A stretch of DNA of 64,000 bases from Rhizopus arrhizus. Lineage: Eukaryota > Mucoromycota > Mucoromycetes > Mucorales > Rhizopodaceae. The notes beneath the pieces were generated by a model that saw only the letters and a list, made by a program, of their open reading frames with translations, had not been told where the DNA came from and did no database searches. Both the position numbers and the translations under genes were made by a program. Each line of letters begins with the position of its first letter. The first letter of the stretch is position 1. Below, piece after piece: positions 52,602 to 62,575 of this stretch. The stretch covers positions 744,001-808,000 of the forward strand of contig JAKZZE010000007.1 of the NCBI GenBank assembly GCA_024220505.1, given 5' to 3'.

Positions 52602-54227
52602 TTAAGCGATAATGTCTACAACTTTGTTCCAAATTTGTCTCCATTTAGGTACAGGGTGACCATCGTTGTCTAATCCTTCATCCTTACGAATATCAAGAAC
52701 AGTTTCTCGAATAGTGCCAGTCTCAAAGTCCATTTCTGAATTCTTTACAAAACCAGGACGCTTCCAAATCTTGTGTCCTAGATAGAGGACAACAGCGAGA
52801 ATCAAACCAATATAACTTGATACAACATTAGAACCTGAAATCGGAGCTATAAAAGTAGAGTAACCTTGACCAAAGATAATAATAGTACCAATCACAATCA
52901 CAATAATATCACAGAGTGGGAATAAGGGCGCGACATAAGGAAGAGCAGTAAGTGAGCGTCCTTGAGCTAGGTAACCTTGGCGGAAACGAACATGTGTGAT
53001 TGAGATGCTAACCCAAGTGATCAAACCAGCAAGCGAAGTCAAACAAGTCAACCAATTGAACACAACACCAGATCCGAATAAAGAGGTCAAGAAGGCAAGA
53101 CAACCAATGGCACAAGTAGCCAGTACAGACCAGATGGGAATACCAAAGCGATTAACGCGAGTAAAGAACTTTGGAGCATAACCATCATTAGCCAAAGAAA
53201 GAAGGGTACGAGAAGAAGAATAAACACCAGAATTACCAGCAGAGATCATGGTAATTAAAATAATGGCATTCATCATATCAGCAGCCCATGCTGCACCAGC
53301 TTTTTCAAAAACAAGAGTGAATGGCGATACAGAAATGTCCTTTGAACCGTTCAAAAGCTCCTTATTGGTATAGGGAATAACGAGACCGATGACTAAGATA
53401 GAAAGAACATAGAATAACACGATACGGACAAACACTTGTTTAACAGCAGAAGGCACAGTTTTATGAGGATTTGCAGATTCACCAGCAGTAATACCAACAA
53501 TTTCAACACCATTGAAAGAGAAAGCGGCAGTAATGAATACATTGAATACGCCAAGGAACCCATTAGGAAAAGCACCACCAGGTAAATGGAAGTTTGAAAC
53601 ACCATAATAAACACCACCAGCAGCGCCCGTATCAACGCAGAGACCAACAATGATGAAAATGATAACAACCAAAACTTTGATAAAGGCCATCCAATATTCT
53701 ATTTCTCCGTAGCCTTTAACAGAAAAGACGTTAATGGCAACCAGAATAACAAGGCAGATAACACTCCATACGACACTGTTAACACTTTTCACCCAGTACT
53801 CCATGATCATAGCAACACCTGTCAATTCAACAGCTACACCAACAGCCCAATTGGCCCAATAGACCCAACCGACACAAAAACCCAAGGAAGGATCAACAAA
53901 ACGAGTAGCGAAATGAGAGAAGGAGCCAGCAACAGGAATATGAGCTGCCATTTCACCTAAACTCATCATGACACAAAAAACCAAAATACCGACTAATCCA
54001 TAAGCAACAATAGCACCACCAGGACCACCGTTTACGATGGCTTTACCAGAAGCCATGAAGAGACCAGTACCAATAGTACCACCCAAGGCAATCATTTGGA
54101 TATGACGAGCTTTAAGCCCACGTTTTAAGGTATGACCTTTGTTGATATCTGAATCATCAGAACGGTAAGTGTCAAGATGCTCGATAGTAGCTGTTTCACT
54201 AATCACTTGAACTTTTTCTTTTTCCAT
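52602..54227 (-). CDS. Amino-acid permease, AAT/YAT family
   Basis: Single-exon 541-aa protein with twelve predicted membrane helices. TM1 holds HIQMIALGGTIGTGLFMASG, the family hallmark; GEMAAHIPVAGSFSHFATRF and FVDPSLGFCVGWVYWANW follow, then FNGVEIVGITAGESANPHK in TM6 and the loop after it, and SAGNSGVYSSSRTLLSLA. It resembles Gap1, Can1 and Lyp1 and should co-transport amino acids with protons at the plasma membrane; specificity cannot be assigned. N-terminal cytosolic Lys and Ser residues (about 1-40) are the usual ubiquitin and phosphorylation targets. Two GATAA cores (54243, 54484) lie in the promoter, compatible with nitrogen control but weak alone. Confidence 0.92.
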   Translation of the reverse strand: MEKEKVQVISETATIEHLDTYRSDDSDINKGHTLKRGLKARHIQMIALGGTIGTGLFMASGKAIVNGGPGGAIVAYGLVGILVFCVMMSLGEMAAHIPVAGSFSHFATRFVDPSLGFCVGWVYWANWAVGVAVELTGVAMIMEYWVKSVNSVVWSVICLVILVAINVFSVKGYGEIEYWMAFIKVLVVIIFIIVGLCVDTGAAGGVYYGVSNFHLPGGAFPNGFLGVFNVFITAAFSFNGVEIVGITAGESANPHKTVPSAVKQVFVRIVLFYVLSILVIGLVIPYTNKELLNGSKDISVSPFTLVFEKAGAAWAADMMNAIILITMISAGNSGVYSSSRTLLSLANDGYAPKFFTRVNRFGIPIWSVLATCAIGCLAFLTSLFGSGVVFNWLTCLTSLAGLITWVSISITHVRFRQGYLAQGRSLTALPYVAPLFPLCDIIVIVIGTIIIFGQGYSTFIAPISGSNVVSSYIGLILAVVLYLGHKIWKRPGFVKNSEMDFETGTIRETVLDIRKDEGLDNDGHPVPKWRQIWNKVVDIIA

Positions 54228-56389
54228 TACAATACTTCTTGTTGATAATTAAAGCTGAATAAAACTGCTGTTGTTCCTTTTTATAGTAAAAGGAGAAAGA
54301 AATTAAACTGATTATTTTTTTTCGTGGCCAAAGACCCGGATGTGTATATAGACTTTTTTGAGAGAAAAAAGAATAAAGAAAAAAAGAAAAAAAAAAACTG
54401 TGATTTCGCAGCTCCTTTATATACGATCGAGTTTTATTCCAGAGTGGATCTGGCCCTCCTTTATTCGAGTGATTGATCTCCGAATTATCCATTGAAAACA
54501 ATATTTCTCTCTTAATTATTTAAATACTATGTATTTACAAAGGTAGATTGTGTTTGAATTGAACATGTTGTGTTTGTTGATTCACTCTATGTTTTCTTTC
54601 ATTTTCTTTATCAACAAAAAACAACTGTCGATAAAAATTCACAATTCTGGAATAAAGTGATACGCTTTTCGATTGGTTTAAAATAAAAATGGTGTCAGAT
54701 CTGCGATATTCTATTCGTTCATAACCATAACAACAATCTTTATCACAATACACAAGTCAGATATAATTTACAAAAAAGGAATATCAGGTATGATTAGTGA
54801 ATTTTCACAATCGGAGGATCAACCTTTGTAAGGATTTACTTGTACTACATAACGAGAACCACAGAACGTGAGGAAATTTCGCAATACAATACAAAGTCGT
54901 TTATTATTGTGCGCTTCTTATTTGCTATTCTAAATTAAAAAATTAGATGGTAAAATACTTTATATTTTCAAGTTTATGTATTTTGATTTGTAGGTTAAAT
55001 TTACTAAAGAAAAATAAAAAATATGAATAAAATAAAAAGGATTTAATTTTCTCACACTTTATATTACGCAAAACGTACAATAACATTGAAAGATTGCACC
55101 ATTCATTCAATATTCAGATAAGGTTTGATTGTACTCTACTAATAAAGCTCCTAGTTGACAAAACTAAAATGAAGTAAAATTTACTGCAGAATGCCGCCTT
55201 CATTTTCTTGATTTGAATCATGAAACTTTTTTCGTGAAAGTATTACTGATAGAGCGCACTTTAAATTATTTATTTCTGTCTAACCTTTGTATGGTTATAC
55301 AATAACCATTTTAAGGTTTTTACTTTCCCGCGTATCTGTTGAAGAGGAACACTGTGTACACTGTATATTGTCGCGTGTTGATATTGACTACATGATTAAA
55401 TAGATATAAATGGCTACTCGCTAAACTTTTTTTTATGAAATAAATAATACATTAAACCTGATAGTTTTATAATTCAAAAGTAGAAAATAATGCGCTCTTA
55501 TGATTAAAGAAGGCAAATATAAAAAAGAGACTCATTAGATCTGTATATTCTCTTTTCACTCATGTGTGTAGAATGTTTTTAAATATATTCCACAAATTAC
55601 ATAATGGTTGAACTAGCCATTTTTGGTACATGATGATCCACAACCAAATTAGCCACTTCACACACATTTTATATTAAATTGATATATTCCACCTTTTTCC
55701 CTTTGAAAAAATAGGAAATTGATGAATGATATAAACGGACTCTAGTTATTAATTTCTGTGTTTTTGCTGGTAAAGGTAATAGAAGTCACTATTATATTTT
55801 TCAAATTGTTAGAAAATCAATCTTTATGAATTTACAACCAATTGCCTAGTATTATCTTCCTTGTCATTGATTATATGTAGCACCAAAATGTAATTAATAA
55901 ATCTTAAATATCTCTGCTTTATCTGTTTCCCAAAGAATTCGTTATTGACCTTTTATGCAATAGCTTCATCCTTGTCGCCGAATAAAACACATTTAACACT
56001 CGTGATTGGCTTCAACAGTGATGAACGCCTATGAATTGGCTTGTCATGCGTTACTCACTCTCAAAGTTCATTATAATTCCTTTATTTCTGAGGTTTAGAA
56101 AGCAAATTAATTCATTTATTCATTGTTTATAATGTGCTTCATGCAACAGGGATGGCCTTGCATTTTTTTTTATATGCCTAATGTTACTTCTGTACTGAAT
56201 GCGTGTCATTAGCGTGATGGACATTAAAAGGCTTCTATTGCAATAGCATATACCTTCTGATATGCAATTTGCCACCTTTACTATGGAGACTATCAAATTT
56301 AACGAGCAAATATAAAACTGATCAGTTTGGACTAAACAGAATTTTCAAAATCGAATGATATTAATGTTTTCTTTATTTGATCAAATGAT
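54228..56389. other. Intergenic region
   Basis: 2.2 kb between the permease promoter and the 3' end of the eS6 gene. A 72-codon minus frame (54535-54753) and the Phe/Ser-rich frame at 54199-54501 have no recognisable domain. No RNA gene seen. Confidence 0.5.
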
Positions 56390-57485
56390 TTAGGCAGAAG
56401 CAGACTTTTGCATGGAGGAAGTACGACGGCGTTCAATCTTCTTGTCCTTGGCTTCCTTAACACGCTTAGCAAGCAATTGCTTGTATTCGGCTTCAGCTTC
56501 ACGAGAAGATTCGGCTCTTCTACGCTTAATGGCTTGTCTACGTCTCTTGTGTTGGAGAGTACGGGGGGTGACAAGACGTTGGATCTTGGGAGCCTTGGTG
56601 TAGGCCTTCTTACCCTCAGTCTTGGGTTGAACTTCACGACGGATAACGTATTTACGGACATCGTCTTCCTTAGACAAGTTCTAGTAAAATGACGCGTTAG
56701 TATAAAAAAAAGGCTTTAAAGGACATTTATAAAACACGTACGAAGAATCTTCTGATCTTGGAAGCACGCTTGGGGCCGAGACGCTTGGGAACGGTAGTGT
56801 CAGTCAAGCCAGGAATATCTTGTTCACCTTGCTTAACAACGACAAGGGACAAGACAGAGAGGTCAGAACCAACAATACAACCACGAACAGACTTTCTCTT
56901 GCGTTCACCAGTACGGCGAGGACGGTAGCAAGAGTGACCCTTGGACATCAATAAGCGAACACGGTGAGGCAAGAGGACACCTTGCTTCATGGGGAAACCT
57001 TGCTTGTCGTTACCACCAGTGATGCGGAAAACGTAACCCTTGAATTCATCACCAAGAGTGTCACCGGAAACTTCTTGTGCCATACGCTTATCATAGAAAC
57101 CACGGCTAAAATAATTGATAAGTATTCACATTGAATCTTTTAACATTTAATAAAGAGACTTACAGACGACGTTCATCTTCGATTTCGATTAATTTTTGGC
57201 AGCCAGTGGCTGGGTTCGCAATGTTAAGCTATAACAAACGTGTTAATATGGGTAAATACATTGGATAATATACAGTAGAAAGAGAAGTAAAAGCTTGTGT
57301 TTCAAGTTGAGTTCATGTCCTTTCAAGTCAAAATGAAATTGACAAGCGAAATATTGATACACCCAAAAAAAAATCTTTTTCAGTTCATCTATTTTTATCC
57401 ATCCATCCATTCATCCATTATATCATCCATATCAAAACTTCTACCTCTCTTTCTGTTATGTTTATTATCTATTTATTACCTTCAT
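56390..57485 (-). CDS. RPS6: 40S ribosomal protein eS6
   Basis: Exons 57485-57480, 57228-57164, 57105-56742 and 56680-56390 encode 241 aa. It starts [20 protein letters not shown], then [52 protein letters not shown] and [16 protein letters not shown], as in all eukaryotic S6 proteins. The C-terminus [13 protein letters not shown] retains the Arg-rich site and serines phosphorylated by S6/AGC kinases downstream of TOR. Exon 1 encodes only Met-Lys and is followed by a 251-nt intron, the longest in the window. Two CACGTG boxes lie 76 and 111 bp upstream of the ATG. Confidence 0.96.
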
Positions 57486-57560
57486 GGTAGCTGTAGGGTC
57501 GAACCTAAAGTTTAAAAGAGGAGGGTTTGTTTATTTGCTGAAGACGCTGAACCTCATCTT

Positions 57561-57601
57561 CACGTGTCGGACGTTAAATTTATTTTGAAGCAAATCACGT
57601 G
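57561..57601. promoter_or_regulatory. Pair of CACGTG boxes upstream of RPS6
   Basis: CACGTG at 57561-57566 and 57596-57601. E-boxes bind bHLH factors (Cbf1 type) in fungi. Their pairing close to the eS6 ATG suggests a core promoter element; not proven. Confidence 0.4.
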
Positions 57602-57633
57602 ATATGAACGCAATAGAAAAACCACGAACAGTT

Positions 57634-58128
57634 TCATTTGGTTACTTTATTCTCAAAAGAATAGCTATATTTACGATTATCTGAAGTCGCCCGTGTATTG
57701 TTTATCAATGTTTCAACCTTTTTTCCCATTTCGCCTACTCTTTCACGTTGCTTCCAGTCAGGTTCATCTAAATTCTTTAAGATTGGAACTGATAAGAGCA
57801 CAGTATGATTTCTACTTGACAACGATACGGATTTTGATCTAGAATTTGAATGTGGTAAAGGTGGTGATTGCCGTGTATGATGTATTTGGGCTGTGTTTGG
57901 GGATAAAGGAATGCGGATGGGCTTTGGAGATAGTGATTTATTCATGTTTGATGAAGACAAAGAAGTATTTAGACTGCTGATATACACACCAGTGTTTGGC
58001 ATAATTTTTGTGTGGACCACTCTTTTTGGAATAATTGTTACAATTGATGTACTTTTGGTGTCCATAAACAAATTATGAAACCTTTGTGGACCAGCCCGGC
58101 TTTTCTTCTCCGTTTTCAAACACTTCAT
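57634..58128 (-). CDS. Uncertain Ser/Pro-rich ORF
   Basis: An open minus-strand frame; ATGs at 58128 and 58065 are possible starts (164 or 143 aa). It is basic and Ser/Pro-rich (MNKSLSPKPIRIPLSPN), with a possible C-terminal helix EPDWKQRERVGEMGKKVETL. No family recognised. It lies directly downstream of a decayed gag-like ORF on the same strand and may be a host gene whose 5' end was lost or replaced, or element-derived. Coding status is doubtful. Confidence 0.35.
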   Translation of the reverse strand: MKCLKTEKKSRAGPQRFHNLFMDTKSTSIVTIIPKRVVHTKIMPNTGVYISSLNTSLSSSNMNKSLSPKPIRIPLSPNTAQIHHTRQSPPLPHSNSRSKSVSLSSRNHTVLLSVPILKNLDEPDWKQRERVGEMGKKVETLINNTRATSDNRKYSYSFENKVTK

Positions 58129-58549
58129 GATAATGTTTGACCATGCATTGAAATAACACTCTATCAATATTTAATCCAAGCTGCTGGGTTGGATGAGGTA
58201 GCAGTGGTGGATGATTCAACCGTGACAGGTGTTTCAACAGTGGCAGGTTTGGCAGTAGCATGCTTGCTGGCTTCAGTACCCGGAGCGTTAGAGCAAGGAT
58301 GTCAATCACTGGTTGCTTAACAGTTGCCTTAAAAGGCTTAGCTGGTTGGCTTAAGGGACGCGCATTCAAAGATGTCAGCTGCTTTACTACAGCTCTCATA
58401 TGGTCCAGTTCAGCCTTCAACTGATTGTTGGCTGCTTCCAAAGTGTCGAGTTTTGTAACTAGGTGTTGAACCTGGTCACTTAGCGTTTTGACCATGTTGC
58501 ATAGTCCGGCGAGGGTGTTATTTAGTTCTTGGTTAATGTTATTGTCCAT
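58073..58549 (-). pseudogene. Retroelement ORF1/gag-like coiled-coil fragment
   Basis: Starts MDNNINQELNNTLAGLC and forms a coiled coil for about 65 residues (KTLSDQVQHLVTKLDTLEAA). Downstream of about 58310, the frame that continues the low-complexity Ala/Pro/Thr linker is a different one (SNAPGTEASK.. PATVETPVTVESSTT), so a frameshift separates the two parts. A coiled coil followed by an Ala/Thr/Pro-rich linker is typical of ORF1/gag-like proteins of zygomycete retroelements. No zinc knuckle or RT is nearby. Identity is tentative. Confidence 0.35.
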
Positions 58550-58856
58550 TTTGTTTCCAAAATATAGGTTTTGAAAAAGCGGATAACTTGTGTGATAATC
58601 GTGAGCCGTCTCCCAAATTCAAATATAATATTTTCCTCAAGAAGGCGGTGTGAATAATGTTGTTCCTTATAACTGATTGCTTTGCTTTCAAACACAAAAT
58701 TTTGCTTGGATTCAGAATTTAGTGTAACGTTTGAAAACGCGAAAAATTTATAAAAGCAGGATGACATCGGCCTTTTTTTTTTTTTGCTTTTATCACTAAT
58801 TTACTACACAGTTATTTAAAACGATGCGCGATCCAATGCCTCATTATTTTAAATAG
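58550..58856. other. No gene assigned
   Basis: An 81-codon minus frame (58522-58767) overlaps the start of the gag-like ORF and has no recognisable domain. Confidence 0.4.
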
Positions 58857-59435
58857 AATTTTTGCTTATCAGAAAGAGATTGCAATTCTAGTCTTATTCC
58901 ACTGTACTTCTCTAGATTGCCTGTGGAAAGGTGGTTAGATTGTAATGTTGTCTCCAAATTGATTATTGAGAACGCTACGACGCCCAAGAAGCAAGCAAAC
59001 AAGATCCTAGCTTCTTTTGTATCTGATTTGAACAAGATTAAATCTAACAAACACACTCGATTTAAATTGGCTAATTATTGCAGTAATGTTGTGAACTACT
59101 ACAAAGTTGCTGACAACAAGAAAGCTTTCTACAGTTCGTATAACGAAGAATTAGATTTGTTCCAAGATATGAAACGACAACATTACTTGGCCCAAAAATC
59201 CGCCAATCTGGTGACAGAACGCGCACTTTTAGACAACATCGCAAACTTGGAGAATGATTTACGTTCTCGCGAAAGTGGCCAAATAGATGAACCCTCCTCA
59301 TCGCAAAACACTATTATTAAGGAAAATAAGCATAAATCAGTTCTGATCAGAATCTTTGAATTCGGAGACAAGTTGCATGAGAGATACGTTCAGGATGATC
59401 ATTTGTCTGAGCAAGAAACTGATATAATGAAGTAA
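58857..59435 (+). CDS. Lineage-specific hypothetical protein, N-terminally incomplete
   Basis: An open frame without an in-frame ATG near its start; the helical, charged content (KQANKILASFVSDLNKIK, ERALLDNIANLENDL) looks coding. The frame ends AAG TAA, but AA/GTAACC there can act as a donor and join in frame to 59605 across a 173-nt intron containing the 39-nt T-run, continuing into the next ORF. That would make a single gene of more than 350 codons. No domain recognised. Confidence 0.4.
   Translation, partial: NFCLSERDCNSSLIPLYFSRLPVERWLDCNVVSKLIIENATTPKKQANKILASFVSDLNKIKSNKHTRFKLANYCSNVVNYYKVADNKKAFYSSYNEELDLFQDMKRQHYLAQKSANLVTERALLDNIANLENDLRSRESGQIDEPSSSQNTIIKENKHKSVLIRIFEFGDKLHERYVQDDHLSEQETDIMK

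Positions 59436-59437
<2 letters not shown>

Positions 59438-59476
<39 letters not shown>
59438..59476. repeat. 39-nt T-run
   Basis: Longest homopolymer in the window, between two plus-strand ORFs; possibly intronic. Length is likely to be unstable or mis-sequenced. Confidence 0.7.
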
Positions 59477-59617
59477 CAAAAGAACATTTGAACCAACTTT
59501 TCTTTACATAGGATTTGCTTGTCATCTATATTTGACTTAGTAGACTTAAATCTATATGGATAAATACAATCTATTTTTAAAGACGACTATCAAAAGATTA
59601 TCAGCAAGTACAGCAGT

Positions 59618-60204
59618 ATGTTCCCTCTAAAATCATACACACTTGACGAGAAAATAGATGCACACTTCCTTGTAGTGGCAACAAAATGTAAAGCAAGCAA
59701 CAACTCATCCGATGCAAGACAGTATCTTCAAAAAATTGCTAGCGATAGAAAGAAATTAAAAGTAATCGAGCAAGTCCTGGATATATTAGACGAAGAAAAA
59801 TTCTTATTCCAAAACATTTCCAGAACCAACTTGATAACGGAACAAGACATTGTGAGCAAGGTATGGGCACCATTATTGAAGAAGACCCTCTCTGTAGGAG
59901 GCGACCTGGTAAGAACAAAACTCGGTGAATCTATCTCTCAATACTCTCAAGCCGAGAAGCAGCTCCAATACGTCAACATGAAGCATATAAAGGCATTTAA
60001 AGCTGGCATCCGGTTTCTCTATGACTTAAATGGAAATGAATATGATGTCGGTACTGGGGAAGCCGCAAAAGAAGCTAGTGATGAAGCAAAGATTTTAAGT
60101 GATAAATCCAAGCTTCTTAGAGAAGGAAAAAAGATGTTTTAGACTGTATATTAAGCACGGTGATCCCTGAGGATGCTACATTCCCAAACAGCCTGACTCT
60201 TTGA
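59618..60204 (+). pseudogene. Member of a lineage-specific protein family, frameshifted
   Basis: The open frame 59618-60142 gives 174 aa: a helical N-terminus, then DIVSKVWAPLLKKTL, KLGESISQYSQAEKQ and a block FKAGIRFLYDLNGNEYDVGTGEAAKEASDEAKILSD (quoted here in part as a signature of D-rich strands and helices) ending KSKLLREGKKMF. I associate this VW.PLL / GE.S / D.R / LREGK pattern with a large uncharacterised Mucorales family. At the AAAAAA run (60124-60132) a one-base shift opens KDVLDCILSTVIPEDATF, which continues the family pattern to about 60204. The copy is therefore frameshifted, or carries a sequencing error in the A-run. Function unknown. Confidence 0.45.
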
Positions 60205-60428
60205 AAACGTATCACAAAGACAGCAGCTCTAAATTTATCAAATTGGAGAAAATATATATGTAATAGTTATTTATAGTTTGTAATCTAATTGAGATTATTA
60301 TAATTCTAAGGGAATTCTTACTAGGTTGGAATTTGTATGAAAGTTACAATAATCAAAATATTATAACCCAAATTTGAAGACGATAATTAGGGGAAAATGT
60401 GTAATTGGATTACATTGGCCAGTCACCA
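60205..60428. other. No gene seen
   Basis: AT-rich spacer between two hypothetical ORFs. The frame at 60405 begins with a TTG just after a stop; the first ATG is at 60429. Confidence 0.5.
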
Positions 60429-60956
60429 ATGGACCCCATGATAGCTATGGGGTATTTTTTGACTAGTAATGCTGTGTCTTTGACTTCATTAGAATATCAA
60501 TTCGATCCTACCGTACGTCTTCTTTTCCAAATTTGTAAGGATCTAGCAATGAAGGAGTCAGACCCAAAAAATATGTCTGTAGAATCGATGGAGCCGCTTT
60601 TAGAAGACATAAAAAGAAGAATAGAAGATGTTGTTGATGAAGATGAAAATATACCTGGAGAAGCTGTGAAAAAAATCAAAGGCTATATTAGCGAAAGCTT
60701 TGAGCTAATAAGCGAACAAAGCAAGCTTTTAATAGAGCGTACGAAGGCAGCTGAATCAAGCCGATCCAACATTAACGAAGATAGATATACTGAAGAAGAT
60801 ATTCTATTTATTGAGTCTAAAACCAAAGCTGGAAAAAATAGAAATTGGAAAAATATATACGATGAAGGAAAAGCACAGGGGCTGTTTAAATCGTATTCAT
60901 CTTCACACAGCCTGAAGACATCATACTATCATTTACAAAAACGAAAAAAACAATAA
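60429..60956 (+). CDS. C-terminal half of a lineage-specific family, Myb-like tail
   Basis: 175 aa. The N-terminal block DPMIAMGYFLTSNAVSL then QFDPTVRLLFQICKDLA resembles the region following the PD-(D/E)xK-like core in a lineage-specific family, whose core is present on the opposite strand just downstream. A long acidic helix follows (about residues 50-110). The last 60 residues (YTEEDILFIESKTKAGKNRNWKNIYDEG, then SLKTSYYHLQKRKKQ) look like a Myb/trihelix-type DNA-binding unit with a basic tail. No nuclease core lies upstream, so this is a truncated copy or a separate regulator. It converges on the nuclease-like gene with a 6-nt gap. Confidence 0.45.
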   Translation: MDPMIAMGYFLTSNAVSLTSLEYQFDPTVRLLFQICKDLAMKESDPKNMSVESMEPLLEDIKRRIEDVVDEDENIPGEAVKKIKGYISESFELISEQSKLLIERTKAAESSRSNINEDRYTEEDILFIESKTKAGKNRNWKNIYDEGKAQGLFKSYSSSHSLKTSYYHLQKRKKQ

Positions 60957-60962
60957 AATATT

Positions 60963-61686
60963 TTATTCTTTTTCTTTAACATAATTCTTTGCTTCGCAAG
61001 TTAAGCAAATATTATGAGATTCAGTCTCATATAAGGAAATTGTTTTGTTGGGATTTGAAATAAATCGACATAGTGTAACTAATGTAGGTATGATTCTGTC
61101 ATCTGCGCTTCTAATACCAGAGGGAGAAAATAAAAAACATTTGTGCGCCCAAAACGTAGATTTAAGCGGTATCAAAAATGAGCCTTCATTAATACCTAAT
61201 TCTTCACTGTTGATAGACTTGGTAGGGATGATCAAAACGGTTGGCAAAATCTTAAATTTCTCATAAACACGCCTACAAAACAAAATCGTGTTTGACATCG
61301 AATCAGAATCAACTACTTCTTGAGTATTAATGACTATAGGTATACATCTGCTAACGTTTTCATTTTGCGGAATGTATACTATAAATGTACTATCGAATTC
61401 ATCCGCCCACTCATTTGAGGCTACAGCATAACTGTTTGCTGGAATGTCTGTACCTATAATATATTATGCGTATTAAAAGCCAGTGCATTTATAATAGACA
61501 AGTATGCTACCTAATAATGATTGCACAACCAAGTTCACAACCGTGAGATCATTAAATAACAGCTTGCTCATTAAATCAGAACCAGGCTTCCAGTTCCATG
61601 GTAAAGTAAATGGATTTGTATCTTGGGAATAGAAAGTTATTGAATGATATATCCAGCGAATTGAGATTCATACCTTCACTAGACAT
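60963..61686 (-). CDS. PD-(D/E)xK nuclease-like lineage-specific protein
   Basis: Exons 61686-61674, 61621-61511 and 61453-60963 encode 204 aa. It starts MSSEDTNPFTLPWNWKPGSD and LLFNDLTVVNLVVQSLLG. The middle reads SNEWADEFDSTFIVYIP, then CIPIVINTQEVV and RRVYEKFKILPTVLIIP. The D..(I/V)xxQ pattern and hydrophobic strands resemble the Rpn/transposase branch of the PD-(D/E)xK superfamily, in which the ExQ glutamate is catalytic; here the position is Asn (INTQ), predicting loss of activity. The protein stops about where the truncated convergent copy begins. The first exon is only 13 nt. The promoter carries the hexanucleotide array. Family assignment is from memory and moderate. Confidence 0.5.
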
Positions 61687-61732
61687 CTTTTTAGCTTTTT
61701 TTGATTGTTTGGATAAAAAAACTTCTAAAAGC

Positions 61733-61874
61733 GACTACGACTACGACTACGACTACGACTACGACTACGACTACGACGACGACTACGACTACGACTACGA
61801 CTACGACTACGACTACGATCACGACTACGACTACGATCACGACTACGACTACGATCACGACTACGATGACGACC
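61733..61874. repeat. GACTAC hexanucleotide tandem array
   Basis: About 23 tandem copies of GACTAC with interspersed GACGAC and GATCAC variants, 142 bp. The array lies between the 3' end of the decayed transposase and the ATG (61686) of the nuclease-like gene. Acidic Asp-Tyr, Thr or Val reading frames across it are trivial products of the repeat. Confidence 0.85.
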
Positions 61875-62007
61875 AAAGGGATATTCATAGACGTTTGTTG
61901 TTTAAAAAATAAACATTTATTTAAAAGAAACATGTGCATATTAGAACGGTGTTTTATTAAGCATTTAATGATTTGACGCTTAGAGTGACTACAAAAGCTA
62001 TAAAGAT

Positions 62008-62575
62008 TGTTGTAGAACTGTAACTGATCGTAGTTGACATTCATAAATATAAGTCTTAATACAAGATCATAATTAAATAAAATAAAAATATAAGTTTATT
62101 TAAATAAGATCATACAATCAATTCCAATTAAACATGTTCTTTTAGAATATGTTTTGTATTAATAAGAGTTCTTTGATAAGAAGAAGTATCAACTAAAATA
62201 ACAAGATCCAATCCAATATCAGGAATATTGCTAATCTTTCACATAATTGAAATAACGCGTAAAATAACGTTATTCAAATCAGTGAGGAATTCCCAGAATA
62301 AAAGATAATCTATGGCAGACATACAAAAGAACAAATGAAAAGTTTTCATAATCATAATTATAGATGACACTTGTTAAAGTACCTAAATATTAGAAAAACG
62401 CTTACAATAGAAGATACCAAGCCACTCACTCAATAAGATATAAATATCTGCCTTCAATTAGAACAATTTTTACTTTAACTTAAACTGAAATAAAGATCAG
62501 TCTCAAAAAGTATCCAAACCGTTTCTTTATTTTTGTTTCTATCTTTTTTTTAATCACCATTACCATTATACAACA
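62008..62575 (+). mobile_element. Solo LTR of an LTR retrotransposon, 568 bp
   Basis: Begins TGTTGTA and ends TACAACA, the TG..CA ends with short inverted repeats typical of LTRs. It is flanked by a perfect 5-bp direct repeat AAGAT (62003-62007 and 62576-62580). Removing the insert and one AAGAT restores the transposase frame exactly across the junction, which fixes both ends. A TATA-like GATATAAATATC (about 62438-62449) and a downstream AATAAAG suggest plus orientation. No internal retrotransposon genes are present, so it is a solo LTR. The parent superfamily is unknown. Confidence 0.75.

Noticed and set aside
57490..57512. Box B-like GGTTCGACCC on the minus strand
   Set aside because: It lies in the eS6 5' leader, and no matching D-arm or acceptor stem is seen upstream.
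61610..62044. Asp-Tyr, Thr and Val repeat proteins over the hexamer array
   Set aside because: All three are trivial translations of the GACTAC repeat; only the transposase C-terminal piece on the minus strand is real homology.
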